This document shows, piece after piece, positions 28,204 to 35,833 of a stretch of DNA of 64,000 bases (the stretch's first letter is position 1; each line of letters starts with the position of its first letter). Under the pieces are notes generated by a model. That model was given only the letters and a program-made list of their open reading frames with translations, did no database searches and was not told where the DNA came from. The stretch is taken from positions 434,001-498,000 of the forward strand of contig NZ_JAHXDI010000004.1 in assembly GCF_023091865.1 (NCBI RefSeq), written 5' to 3'. The position numbers and the translations under genes are program-made. This DNA is from Chromohalobacter moromii (lineage in GTDB: Bacteria; Pseudomonadota; Gammaproteobacteria; Pseudomonadales; Halomonadaceae).

Positions 28204-28521
28204 TCAGCCGCTGGGGAACAGGCTGGTGAGCTTGCTGGCCAGCATGACATTGCCGGCGGCCTTGAGCTTGCCGCTCATGAAGGCTTGCATGCCATTGATT
28301 TCACCGCTCATCACGCCTTTCAGAGTCTCGGTGTCGGTGGTCAGGCTGACGGAAGGGTCGTCGTGTTCGCCTTGCTGAACGTCCAAGGTGCCGTCCTGAA
28401 CATGCAGGTAATAGTCATCGGCATCGCTGATGTGGAACTGGAAGATATCATTCATGCCCCGGGCGGCGGCAGGATCGAAGCGCGACTGAAGTTTTTCGAT
28501 GACGGTGCTGGCGTCGGCCAT
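28204..28521 (-). CDS. SCP2 sterol-binding domain protein
   Basis: A 105-aa single-domain SCP2-fold protein. It has IEKLQSRFDPAAARGMNDIFQF at the start (visible as MNDIFQFHISD), then YYLHVQDGTLDVQQGEH and VSLTTDTETLKGVMSGEINGM in its second half, all typical of small SCP2 proteins that bind lipid-like ligands. No signal peptide is present, so it should be cytoplasmic. It converges on nudC and is divergent from sohB. The ligand and role are unknown. Confidence 0.82.
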   Translation of the reverse strand: MADASTVIEKLQSRFDPAAARGMNDIFQFHISDADDYYLHVQDGTLDVQQGEHDDPSVSLTTDTETLKGVMSGEINGMQAFMSGKLKAAGNVMLASKLTSLFPSG

Positions 28522-28621
28522 GATCGGTCACTCTATGGTATTGGTGGATGTTCCAGCCTATTTCAAACAAATGTTTCATACAAGAGCTGCATTGATTGTC
28601 AGCCACGGATGAGGTAGCGAC

Positions 28622-29671
28622 GTGATTGAATGGATAGCGGAATACGCCTTGTTCGCCGCCAAGTTGGCGACACTGGTAATCGCCTTGGGCGTACTGATCG
28701 TGCTGGCTGTATCCCTCAAGCAGCGGGCCAGTGGACAAGGCGATGATAACCGTCTGCGCGTGGTGACATTGAACGATCGCCAACGGCGACGTCGTGAGTC
28801 GTTGCGCCTGGCTGGGATGTCGCCTGCACGGCGGCGGCACGCACAAAAGACGTTACGCAAGCAGGAAAAGGCACGCCGCAAGGGAAAGGATGACGCATCT
28901 GGCGAAGTGTCGTCGCGCGTGTGGGTGCTCGATTTCGATGGCGATCTCAAGGCATCGCGCACTCCGCAGCTGGCGGAACAGGTCTCGTTGTTGTTGGGTG
29001 AACTGCAGGCCGAGGATGAAGTGGTCGTGCGTCTCAGCTCAGGGGGTGGTCTGGTGCATGCCTATGGGCTTGCCGCTGCGCAACTCGACCGGCTGCGCGA
29101 TGCCGGCGCGCATCTGACCGTATGTGTCGATAAAGTCGCCGCCAGTGGTGGGTACATGATGGCGTGCTGCGCGCATCGTTTGATTGCGGCGCCGTTCGCT
29201 GTCATTGGATCGATCGGGGTAGTCGCGCAGGTGCCCAATGTGCATCGCCTGCTCAAGAAACACGATATCGATGTCGAGCTGCTCACGGCGGGGCGTTACA
29301 AGCGGACCTTGACTGTGCTTGGGGAAAATACCGACGAAGGGCGCGCCAAGTTCCTCGACGATTTGCAGGAAACGCACGATCTCTTCAAGCGCTACGTTGG
29401 CGAGCGGCGTCCGGCGCTGGACGTCGACAAGGTGGCGACTGGCGAAATCTGGTATGGCCGTCAGGCCCTCGAGGATGGCTTGATCGATGAGATCGCCACC
29501 AGCGACGGTTATCTTGCGGCGCGCATGAAAGAGGCTCGGGTTCTACATGTGAAACTGGAACCGCACCATTCGCTGTTGCAGCGTGTCGGCGTGGGGGCCT
29601 CGATGGGGATCGAGCGTCTGGGAGATCGCGTCATGGAGCGCTTGGAAGCGAGCGGCTGGCAGCGGCGCTGA
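28622..29671 (+). CDS. sohB: Inner-membrane S49 family protease SohB
   Basis: SohB is a signal-peptide-peptidase-like inner-membrane serine protease. The 349-aa product has an N-terminal transmembrane helix (about residues 10-31) and a basic linker rich in Arg/Lys (55-90). Its S49 domain has the Ser-Lys dyad: Ser in DKVAASGGYMMACCA near residue 175 and Lys in TAGRYKRTLTVLGENT near 226. GAGG sits 7 bases upstream of the GTG start. Length matches E. coli SohB (349 aa). Confidence 0.92.
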   Translation: MIEWIAEYALFAAKLATLVIALGVLIVLAVSLKQRASGQGDDNRLRVVTLNDRQRRRRESLRLAGMSPARRRHAQKTLRKQEKARRKGKDDASGEVSSRVWVLDFDGDLKASRTPQLAEQVSLLLGELQAEDEVVVRLSSGGGLVHAYGLAAAQLDRLRDAGAHLTVCVDKVAASGGYMMACCAHRLIAAPFAVIGSIGVVAQVPNVHRLLKKHDIDVELLTAGRYKRTLTVLGENTDEGRAKFLDDLQETHDLFKRYVGERRPALDVDKVATGEIWYGRQALEDGLIDEIATSDGYLAARMKEARVLHVKLEPHHSLLQRVGVGASMGIERLGDRVMERLEASGWQRR

Positions 29672-29680
29672 GCCGCTGCC
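29658..29680. terminator. Hairpin at sohB stop codon
   Basis: A perfect 9-bp stem (GGCAGCGGC / GCCGCTGCC) with a 5-base loop overlaps the sohB stop and lies between the convergent sohB and ArsR-family genes. There is no U-tract, so termination is uncertain. Confidence 0.4.
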
Positions 29681-29688
29681 AGGGCCGA

Positions 29689-30012
29689 TTAGCGGGATTT
29701 GCCGTACAGCGCGACCAGCGAGTCGATCACGGTGCGGGCCTCATCGCCCGCCAGTGAATAGTAGATGGTCTGTGAGGCACGTCGTGTGACCACCAGGTTC
29801 TCACGGCGGAGGATGGCCAGGTGCTGCGACAGCGCCGACTGGCTGAGGTTGAGCTTGCGATTCAGCTCGGTGACCGAAAGCTCGGCGTTGTCGAGCAGGC
29901 ACAGGATGCGCAGGCGGTTTTCGTTGGCCATGGCCTTGAGTAGCGTCGTGCCTTTGTCGATGGCACCGTAACCGGCGTCGATCAGGGCGGAGGCAGGCTG
30001 GAGCGGGCGCAT
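29689..30012 (-). CDS. ArsR/HlyU-like transcriptional regulator
   Basis: A 107-aa winged-helix repressor-type protein. The LLKAMANENRLRILCLLDN and LSQSALSQHLAILRRE segments (recognition helix about residues 57-72) closely follow Vibrio HlyU and related ArsR proteins. Cys38 of the HlyU family is present, but the position of the second family Cys (104) is Gly here (ALYGKSR). None of the classic ArsR metal-binding CxC motifs is present. The ATG at 30012 has AGGAGA at 6 bases; the frame upstream is open but unsupported. No clear target gene is adjacent. Confidence 0.85.
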   Translation of the reverse strand: MRPLQPASALIDAGYGAIDKGTTLLKAMANENRLRILCLLDNAELSVTELNRKLNLSQSALSQHLAILRRENLVVTRRASQTIYYSLAGDEARTVIDSLVALYGKSR

Positions 30013-30410
30013 ATTGTCTCTCCTACGTTGGGATTGGCGATTGATTGCCGAAGGGCGAGGGATAGGCGCCCCGCGGCAAAGGGATGCTCGCGTGTCGAAT
30101 GACCGTCTATGTCCGGTGCGTCCTTCACCTATTGGACAAGCAGTCATTCCCTGTTACTCATTTTTGATTTAGTGAATCATCAATAACTTCGCCAGCCCTG
30201 TCCAAGGTAGTCTTCAACGATATTTCATCGGTTAGAGCGCGGTGTTATCGGCAGGCCGTGGGACGGGGCATTGCGATGGCGATTACTGTCTCGTAAGGCA
30301 CTGAAGTAACGACGATAGTTCCTTTTCGTCTGCGGTGATCGACGATGGACGCGTTACCCCAGGGGGAGAGCAAGCGAAACGTCTTGCTGGTCGGCATCGG
30401 TGAAATCCTT
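30013..30410. other. Long intergenic region upstream of the ArsR-family gene
   Basis: About 400 bases with no supported gene. An inverted repeat TGATT-TAGTG-AATCA at 30165-30179 sits in an AT-rich patch about 155 bases upstream of the ArsR-family start and could be a regulator site. Otherwise I see nothing definite. Confidence 0.35.
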
Positions 30411-30416
30411 TACAAT
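30411..30416 (+). promoter_or_regulatory. Possible -10 element for the yhhQ leader
   Basis: TACAAT is a good -10 box about 90 bases before the yhhQ start codon and about 40 bases upstream of the riboswitch-like hairpin. The corresponding -35 region is poor, so this is tentative. Confidence 0.35.
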
Positions 30417-30455
30417 CCCGCCGCTTTCGCTCGGCGTCTTTCACGCCGTCCCGCC

Positions 30456-30500
30456 TTGAGGGTTCCCTTACCCCTCGGCCTTTTTCGGCAACTAAAAAGG
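30456..30500 (+). promoter_or_regulatory. Probable preQ1-I riboswitch upstream of yhhQ
   Basis: The leader has a short P1 stem GAGGG/CCCTC (30458-30462 with 30472-30476) enclosing TTCCCTTAC, whose last C directly precedes the 3' strand, as in preQ1-I aptamers. The A-rich tail AACTAAAAAGG contains the ribosome-binding site. Loop CCTT (30466-30469) can pair with AAGG (30497-30500) to make the P2 pseudoknot and hide the site. A small GCC/GGC hairpin is inserted between P1 and the tail. An alternative hairpin CCTTTTT/AAAAAGG (30479-30485 with 30494-30500) also masks the site. YhhQ family genes (COG1738) are known preQ1 riboswitch targets. Confidence 0.6.
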
Positions 30501-30506
30501 TGCTAC

Positions 30507-31181
30507 ATGTTTGTGCTCGATTCTCGCCAAGCGCGCCGCTTGATGGGGTGGCTCGTAAGCTTCCACATCCTTGTCATCGCGGCCAGCAATTACCTAGTAC
30601 AGTTGCCGTTTTCAATGTTCGGCGTACACACTACTTGGGGAGCCTTCAGTTTTCCATTCATCTTCCTCGCCACCGACCTGACCGTGCGACTGTTTGGAAA
30701 ACGCCGGGCGCGTAAGACCATCGCGCGCGTCATGCTACCTGCCTTGCTGATTTCCTATGTGGTGTCGGTGCTGTTTCAGGATGGCGCCTTTCAGGGAGCC
30801 TCGGCGCTGGGTGATTGGAACCTGTTCGTGGGGCGTATCGCGCTGGCGAGTTTCATGGCCTATGTACTCGGACAGTTGCTGGACATTCACGTCTTCGATC
30901 GGATGCGGCGGCTGCGTGCTTGGTGGGTGGCGCCGGCGTTTTCGACGCTATTGGGTAACCTGGCCGATACCTTCGCGTTCTTTGCCATCGCTTTCTGGAA
31001 TGGGCCCAATGCGTTCATGAGCGCCCACTGGGTCGAAATCGCCTGGGTAGATTATGCCATTAAGCTGAGCGTTAGCCTGGCTTTTTTCCTGCCGTTGTAT
31101 GGTGTACTGCTGGGGGCGTTGACGCGCCGCCTGGCGCATGTCGCCGATGCTTCCGAGCGAATGTCGGAGCGCAATGCCTGA
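30507..31181 (+). CDS. yhhQ: Queuosine precursor transporter YhhQ
   Basis: YhhQ imports the queuosine precursors preQ0 and preQ1. The 224-aa product has about six transmembrane helices and the family motifs TWGAFSFPFIFLATDLTVRLFG (about residues 44-65, visible as PFIFLATDLTVRLFGK), SFMAYVLGQLLDIHVFD and STLLGNLADTFAFFAIAF. The ATG at 30507 has AAAAGG 7 bases upstream, within the riboswitch-like structure. An in-frame open region upstream of it is the leader and should not be coding. Confidence 0.92.
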   Translation: MFVLDSRQARRLMGWLVSFHILVIAASNYLVQLPFSMFGVHTTWGAFSFPFIFLATDLTVRLFGKRRARKTIARVMLPALLISYVVSVLFQDGAFQGASALGDWNLFVGRIALASFMAYVLGQLLDIHVFDRMRRLRAWWVAPAFSTLLGNLADTFAFFAIAFWNGPNAFMSAHWVEIAWVDYAIKLSVSLAFFLPLYGVLLGALTRRLAHVADASERMSERNA

Positions 31182-31232
31182 AACGCCTCTGGTATTATGC
31201 CGGCATGACTTGAATGGCTGACGAGGCAAATT

Positions 31233-32000
31233 GTGGAATTACATCATGTCGATACCGGCGGCGCCGGGCGCCCGCTGGTGGTGTTGCACGGCTTGTTCGG
31301 AAGTGCCGACAACTGGCGCTCGCATATCAAGCGCTGGCAGGAAAGCCGCCGCGTGATCGCCGTCGATCTGCGCAACCACGGAAAGTCTCCTCACCAGACA
31401 GGCATGGACTATGCAGCCCAGGCAGCGGACGTCGATGCTTTGCTGGATCGCCTGGCGGTCGAAAGTTGTGATTTGCTAGGTCACTCGATGGGGGGCAAGG
31501 TCGCCATCACCTTGGCGCGTCAAGCGCCTGAGCGTGTCGCGCGCTTGATCGTCGCCGACATCGCGCCGATTGCTTATGAGCACGGGCACGAAGCGATCTT
31601 CAAGGCCATGCGTGCGGTCGAGCGGCAACCGCCTGCGGACCGCAAGGAAGCCGACCGGATCATGTCTGGATTCGTCGAGACGCCGGCGATACGGCAGTTC
31701 CTGGCGACCAATCTGATTCGTGGTGAGAATGCCACGCTGATATGGCGCGTGGGACTCGACGAGATTGAAGACGATTACGCCCATATCGTCGCGGTGCCGG
31801 ACGGGAGCGGCGCCTACATGGGGCCGACGCTCGTGTTGCGTGGCGGGCGTTCCGACTACGTTGGCGATGATGTGTTGCCGGCGGTCGAGTCGGTGTTGCC
31901 CGAGGCGCGTATCGAGACCATTTCCGATGCTGGGCATTGGTTGCATGCCGAGCAGCCGGAGGCGTTTCAGGAAGCCTTGGCACGCTTTTTAACGGCATGA
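31233..32000 (+). CDS. Alpha/beta hydrolase, YbfF-like esterase
   Basis: A 255-aa alpha/beta hydrolase. The HGLFGSADNW oxyanion region is near residues 19-28, the nucleophile elbow GHSMGGKVA near residue 84, a catalytic Asp in the GGRSDYV region and His in DAGHWLHAEQPE. These match E. coli YbfF, an esterase active on acyl-CoA and short esters. The start is GTG with GAGG upstream. It follows yhhQ by 51 bases and converges on the thiamine-transport operon. Confidence 0.88.
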   Translation: MELHHVDTGGAGRPLVVLHGLFGSADNWRSHIKRWQESRRVIAVDLRNHGKSPHQTGMDYAAQAADVDALLDRLAVESCDLLGHSMGGKVAITLARQAPERVARLIVADIAPIAYEHGHEAIFKAMRAVERQPPADRKEADRIMSGFVETPAIRQFLATNLIRGENATLIWRVGLDEIEDDYAHIVAVPDGSGAYMGPTLVLRGGRSDYVGDDVLPAVESVLPEARIETISDAGHWLHAEQPEAFQEALARFLTA

Positions 32001-32003
32001 GAT

Positions 32004-32058
32004 GCCGCGCCGGCCATGCAAGAAAGCGAGAGAAGCCTTCTCGCATGGCCGGCGCGGC
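32004..32058. terminator. 16-bp perfect inverted repeat between convergent genes
   Basis: GCCGCGCCGGCCATGC (32004-32019) and its exact complement (32043-32058) enclose a 23-base loop that contains a second pairing option (GCGAGA/TCTCGC). It lies between the esterase gene (+) and the thiY end (-). Neither side has a clear U-tract, so it may terminate both transcripts by structure or protect their 3' ends. Confidence 0.55.
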
Positions 32059-32064
32059 TCGGGG

Positions 32065-33051
32065 TCAAGGCTGGCTTAGATCGACGGCGAGACGTGACAG
32101 CGGGCTCTTGGCCTTGATCTGACCACGCTCGAGCAGAAACGACTCGAAGGCCTCGTAGCGGCGCCCATCAAGCGCTGCGGGCCGCAAAGCGAAGCGTGGA
32201 ATGGTGTTGTACCAGGCTTTCTTGTTGACGGGGGTGTCCAGTGCCGGATCGGAGGCCTTGAAGGCTTTCCAGCCTTCGTCGGGGTGGTTGATGATCCATG
32301 CCGTGGCTTCTTCGATGGCGGCCATGAAGCGGGTATAGGCCTCACGATGCGCATCCAGGGTATCGCGATTGGCGATGAAGATCAGTTCATCGTAGGTGGG
32401 CACGCCTTCTTCCTCGATATAGAAGGCGCGGCCCTTGACCCCTTCCTGCGCCATCTGTGCCAGTTCGAAGTTGCGAAATGCACCGGTGACGGCATCGACC
32501 TTCTCGCCGATCAGTGCCGGTGTCAGCGCGAAATTGACGTTGACCATCTCGACGTCATCCGGCGCCACGCCATTGTGCTCGAGCATGGTATTGAGCAGTA
32601 CTTCCTCGACGCCGCCCACCGAATAGCCGATGCTTTTGCCGGCCAGGTCTTGCATGCTCTCGATATCGCTGTCGGCGCGTACCAGCGTGATGTTGAGCGG
32701 CGTTGCGATCAGAGTGCCCACACGCACCAACGGCAAGCCTTGGTCGACTTGCAGGTGTAACTGGGGTTGATAGCTGATGGCCATGTCGATCTTGCCAGCG
32801 GCGACCAGCTTGGGAGGGACGCTGGGATCGGCGGGCGAAATCAGTTCCACGTCGAGCCCGTGTTGCTCGAAGAAGCCGCGTTGTTGGGCGATGACCAGTG
32901 GAGCGTGCGACGGGTTGGTGTACCAATCGAGCATGACCTTCAGGGATGTCGTCTCAGTGGTATCGTCGTCATCTGCGGCCCATGCCGGGCCGGAAGCGAT
33001 CAGTACCAACGCAAGGCAAGCTCCCATGAGGCGTCGAGTCAAACGTAGCAT
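32065..33051 (-). CDS. thiY: Thiamine precursor ABC transporter, substrate-binding protein ThiY
   Basis: A 328-aa periplasmic binding protein of the NMT1/THI5-like family. A signal peptide ends at AWAAD (about residue 25), followed by the ThiY/THI5 features VMLDWYTNPSHAPLVIAQQRG and the GEKVDAVTGAFRNFE motif. Family members bind the pyrimidine precursor N-formyl-4-amino-5-aminomethyl-2-methylpyrimidine. The TPP riboswitch at the head of this operon supports the thiamine link. It is the last gene of thiZXY, with a 121-base gap after thiX that contains a CCCGCC/GGCGGG hairpin. Confidence 0.88.
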   Translation of the reverse strand: MLRLTRRLMGACLALVLIASGPAWAADDDDTTETTSLKVMLDWYTNPSHAPLVIAQQRGFFEQHGLDVELISPADPSVPPKLVAAGKIDMAISYQPQLHLQVDQGLPLVRVGTLIATPLNITLVRADSDIESMQDLAGKSIGYSVGGVEEVLLNTMLEHNGVAPDDVEMVNVNFALTPALIGEKVDAVTGAFRNFELAQMAQEGVKGRAFYIEEEGVPTYDELIFIANRDTLDAHREAYTRFMAAIEEATAWIINHPDEGWKAFKASDPALDTPVNKKAWYNTIPRFALRPAALDGRRYEAFESFLLERGQIKAKSPLSRLAVDLSQP

Positions 33052-33172
33052 GTGATGTTCTCCTGCGGATCATCTCCCGCCCATTGAAGCGTGGCGGGCA
33101 TTATCGTTATCGCCGTGAAAGGCGGCGTATGGGGCGTTGCCACGCGATGGCGGACGCTGCCCCGGACGGTTG

Positions 33173-33940
33173 TCAGCTAGTAGCGCCGGTGCGGTCTTCG
33201 TGCCATGGCATGAGGCGTCGCATGACGGCGTCGGTAGTGAAGTAGAGTGCGACCCCGAAGGTGACGAGAATCAGCAGGGCGGCAAACATCAGGTCGACCT
33301 GCATACGCGCGTTAGCATTGAGCATCAAATACCCCAGGCCCTGGCTGGAGCCAACCCATTCGCCGATCACCGCACCGATGGGGGCGGCGCTGGCGGCCAT
33401 GCGCATGCCCGATGCCAGCGCCGGTAAGGCGGCGGGCAGTTGGATGCGTAATAGCCGGCGTCGACGGTCGGCCCCCAGTGTCTGGGCTAGATCCAGCCAT
33501 CCTTGTGGCGTCTGACGCAGGCCGTCATAGCATGTCGAGGCGACCGGGAAATAAATGATCAATGTGGCCATGACGATTTTCGCGGTCATCCCATAGCCCA
33601 GCCATAGCATGAGAATAGGCGCGAGCGCGAACAAGGGCACGGCTTGGCTGATCAGCAGTATCGGCAGCAGAGTGCGCCGCAGGCCATGAAAGCGCGCTAG
33701 GGCCAGTGCGGTGCCTAGCCCGCTGATGCATCCGATGAGCAGTCCCGCGACGATCTCGATCACCGTGATACCGGCATGATGCCACAACAGTTGCTGGTGC
33801 GACGCGAACGCATGTAGGACGGACAGCGGCGAGGGCAGAACATAGCCGGGTACACCCGTGACGACGACCAGTACCTGCCAAAGCCCGAGGATGGAGAAAA
33901 TACCCACCAGGGCGGGCCAGAGACGCTTGAGTACGCTCAT
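33173..33940 (-). CDS. thiX: Thiamine precursor ABC transporter, permease ThiX
   Basis: A 255-aa permease of the SsuC/TauC type with about six membrane segments and the EAA-like loop (LAQTLGADRRRRLLRIQLPAALP). It pairs with the SBP downstream and the ATPase upstream. The overlap of 4 bases with thiZ indicates coupling. The assignment to thiamine precursors comes from the TPP riboswitch and the THI5-like SBP. Confidence 0.86.
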   Translation of the reverse strand: MSVLKRLWPALVGIFSILGLWQVLVVVTGVPGYVLPSPLSVLHAFASHQQLLWHHAGITVIEIVAGLLIGCISGLGTALALARFHGLRRTLLPILLISQAVPLFALAPILMLWLGYGMTAKIVMATLIIYFPVASTCYDGLRQTPQGWLDLAQTLGADRRRRLLRIQLPAALPALASGMRMAASAAPIGAVIGEWVGSSQGLGYLMLNANARMQVDLMFAALLILVTFGVALYFTTDAVMRRLMPWHEDRTGATS

Positions 33941-34701
33941 GGGGTGCTCCCCTCGATGTTGGCATGAGGGGCAGAGTGAAGGCGCGCCACCAGTTGCGAT
34001 TGCATGCGCTGTACATCGGGTGCGTCGAGGGCGCGGGGGCGTTGTCCGTGCGGAACCTCGAAGTCGCTTAACAATGCCGGTTGACCGCCGAGTATAAGGA
34101 TGCGATCGCTCAGTCGCAGGGCTTCGAGCGGGTCGTGCGTCACCAGGAGCACCGTGCGCCCAGCCAGCAGGCGTGCGGCGAGTTCATGCAATTCCAGGCG
34201 CGTGATGGCGTCGACGGCGGAAAAGGGCTCGTCCATCAAGACCACCGGCGCGTCCTCGAAGAGTGTGCGTGCCAGCGCGACTCGCTGGCGTTGCCCGCCG
34301 GATAGCGTCTTGGGCCATTGCTCGGCCTTGTCCCTTAGGCCAACGTCGTCGAGCAGGGTCATCGCGTGCTGACGTTGTGCTGCCGAGGGATGTCCACGCA
34401 GCGCAGGGCCGAGTAAGACGTTGTCGATGACCTTGCGCCAGGGAAGTAGTTGATCTTGCTGGGCCATCCACGCTAACCGGCCGGCCAACGGACGCTGATC
34501 GTCGGTAGTTAGAGTGAGGGCATGGGTATCGGGAATGGGAAGGTCGGCGATCATGCGCAGCAAAGAGCTTTTGCCGCTGCCGCTGCGGCCGAGAAGCCCC
34601 GTCCAGCTACCGGGAGCGAAGGTGGCCGAAAGACCATCGAATAGCCATTGCCCTGAAAAAGCGAGTCGTGCCTGGGACAGGGAAAAACCGAGGGACGTCA
34701 T
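33937..34701 (-). CDS. thiZ: Thiamine precursor ABC transporter, ATP-binding protein ThiZ
   Basis: A 254-aa ABC ATPase with Walker A LGRSGSGKSSLLRM (about residue 36), the ABC signature LSGGQRQRVALART and Walker B VVLMDEPFSAVD. It energises ThiX. The ATG at 34701 is chosen over the TTG one codon earlier because GGAG lies 5 bases upstream. It is the first gene after the TPP riboswitch on the minus strand. Confidence 0.88.
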   Translation of the reverse strand: MTSLGFSLSQARLAFSGQWLFDGLSATFAPGSWTGLLGRSGSGKSSLLRMIADLPIPDTHALTLTTDDQRPLAGRLAWMAQQDQLLPWRKVIDNVLLGPALRGHPSAAQRQHAMTLLDDVGLRDKAEQWPKTLSGGQRQRVALARTLFEDAPVVLMDEPFSAVDAITRLELHELAARLLAGRTVLLVTHDPLEALRLSDRILILGGQPALLSDFEVPHGQRPRALDAPDVQRMQSQLVARLHSAPHANIEGSTP

Positions 34702-34752
34702 CAAGGCTCCATGAATGGGGCGAAGGACGTGCCGACGGCACGCTCTGGTATT

Positions 34753-34834
34753 TCCTCCGCCGGTGCTAACCGGATCAGGTTCCAGGGTTGCGCGTGGCGC
34801 TCTCAGCCCATTGCGTTGATGGGCACCCCTATCC
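34753..34834 (-). promoter_or_regulatory. TPP (THI-element) riboswitch
   Basis: Read on the minus strand the segment has the conserved THI-box pieces in order: GGGGTGCCC, GGGCTGAGAG, ACCCTGGAACCTGATC, then GGTTAGCACCGGCGGAGG. These form the thiamine pyrophosphate aptamer. It lies about 50 bases before the thiZ start. A 6-bp hairpin CGTGCC/GGCACG at 34728-34742 between aptamer and gene may be part of the expression platform; no U-tract follows it, so control is more likely at translation. Confidence 0.95.
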
Positions 34835-34844
34835 AGAGATGGTT

Positions 34845-34850
34845 ATTGTA
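34845..34850 (-). promoter_or_regulatory. Probable -10 element for the thiZXY transcript
   Basis: TACAAT on the minus strand lies about 11 bases upstream of the aptamer's first paired bases, placing the start of transcription just ahead of the riboswitch. The -35 region is not obvious. Confidence 0.4.
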
Positions 34851-34924
34851 TCCTGATACGGCGGCGACTGCCCAGACATGCCAGAGTCGCCGTCTCGCTA
34901 TCGCTTGGGCTGGCAGGAGTGTGC

Positions 34925-35767
34925 ATGTATCCCGATCCCGCATTGACGCATCGCGTCGAGGTCTTCACCGGTCATGCGCTGGCCCCATTGCCCCTGGCTT
35001 GGGATGACAGTGCCAATTGGTTGTGGCGAACGCGTGATGAGGCACCGCGGTTGCTCAAGCTGGCACGAACGCACTCGGCCCAGGACCCATTCTGGCAGGG
35101 GATGGATCGGCTCTTCGGCTTCGACCGTTGGCGCTGTCCCGAGGCGCTGACACGCTTGGCCGGTGCCTTACCGACACATTTGCCACTTCCACCATTACCT
35201 TTGACGTATTTGGGCGCGCTGCATCAGACGCCGCTCTGGAGCCTGCCGTGGAGCGATGGGGCGCCGGCCCGGATGGGAGAGGTATTTGCTGAACTTTTGG
35301 GAAGTCAGTTGGGGCATCTGCATCGCGAAACGGTGTCGGGCTGGGGGCACCCTCTGGAAACAGTTTGGACGCTATCGCAGTGGCCGCGACGGGCGCGCGA
35401 TTTTTTGAGACACCACCCACGTTGCTCCGATTGGGGGGCACTTCCCGATTTTCCTGTCCCCTCGCGCGCGGTGTGGTGCCTGCCCGATTTGCGTGCCGAT
35501 CAGTTCCTGAGCGGTGCCACCGGCTGGCTATGGAGTGACTGGGAAGCACTGGTATGGGCGCCGCTCGAGTTCGATCTATGCGTGGCTGAACTGCTCATGA
35601 CGGAAGGCGCCGAGCGAGATGCTTTTGTCACCGCCTACCGGCGACAGTCACCGAATGTTGCGCTTGGCGAATATCGTCAGGGTATGCGCGCTCTTATCTG
35701 GGCCATGCGATTACAGGGCGATATCGACTGGCATATCTTGGAATCGCATCCTGCCTGGTTGATGTAG
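34925..35767 (+). CDS. Degenerate aminoglycoside phosphotransferase/thiamine kinase-like protein
   Basis: A 280-aa soluble, Trp- and Pro-rich protein with no clear full-length family assignment. Its C-terminal part (about residues 182-222) resembles the catalytic and metal segments of APH/ThiK-type kinases: WCLPDLRADQFL aligns with HxDxxxxN (His to Leu186, Asp188 kept, Asn to Gln193), and GWLWSDWEALVW aligns with IDWE (Asp205 kept). No glycine loop is recognisable. The ATG at 34925 has AGGAG 5 bases upstream. It is divergent from the TPP-regulated thiZXY operon and followed by nhaP2. The kinase-fold call is inference; it may be inactive. Confidence 0.5.
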   Translation: MYPDPALTHRVEVFTGHALAPLPLAWDDSANWLWRTRDEAPRLLKLARTHSAQDPFWQGMDRLFGFDRWRCPEALTRLAGALPTHLPLPPLPLTYLGALHQTPLWSLPWSDGAPARMGEVFAELLGSQLGHLHRETVSGWGHPLETVWTLSQWPRRARDFLRHHPRCSDWGALPDFPVPSRAVWCLPDLRADQFLSGATGWLWSDWEALVWAPLEFDLCVAELLMTEGAERDAFVTAYRRQSPNVALGEYRQGMRALIWAMRLQGDIDWHILESHPAWLM

Positions 35768-35833
35768 ATAACAGCATGGCGTGTCGGGACATGGCATACT
35801 AGGCCCTTGAATTTAGGGAGATAGTCGTTAGTC

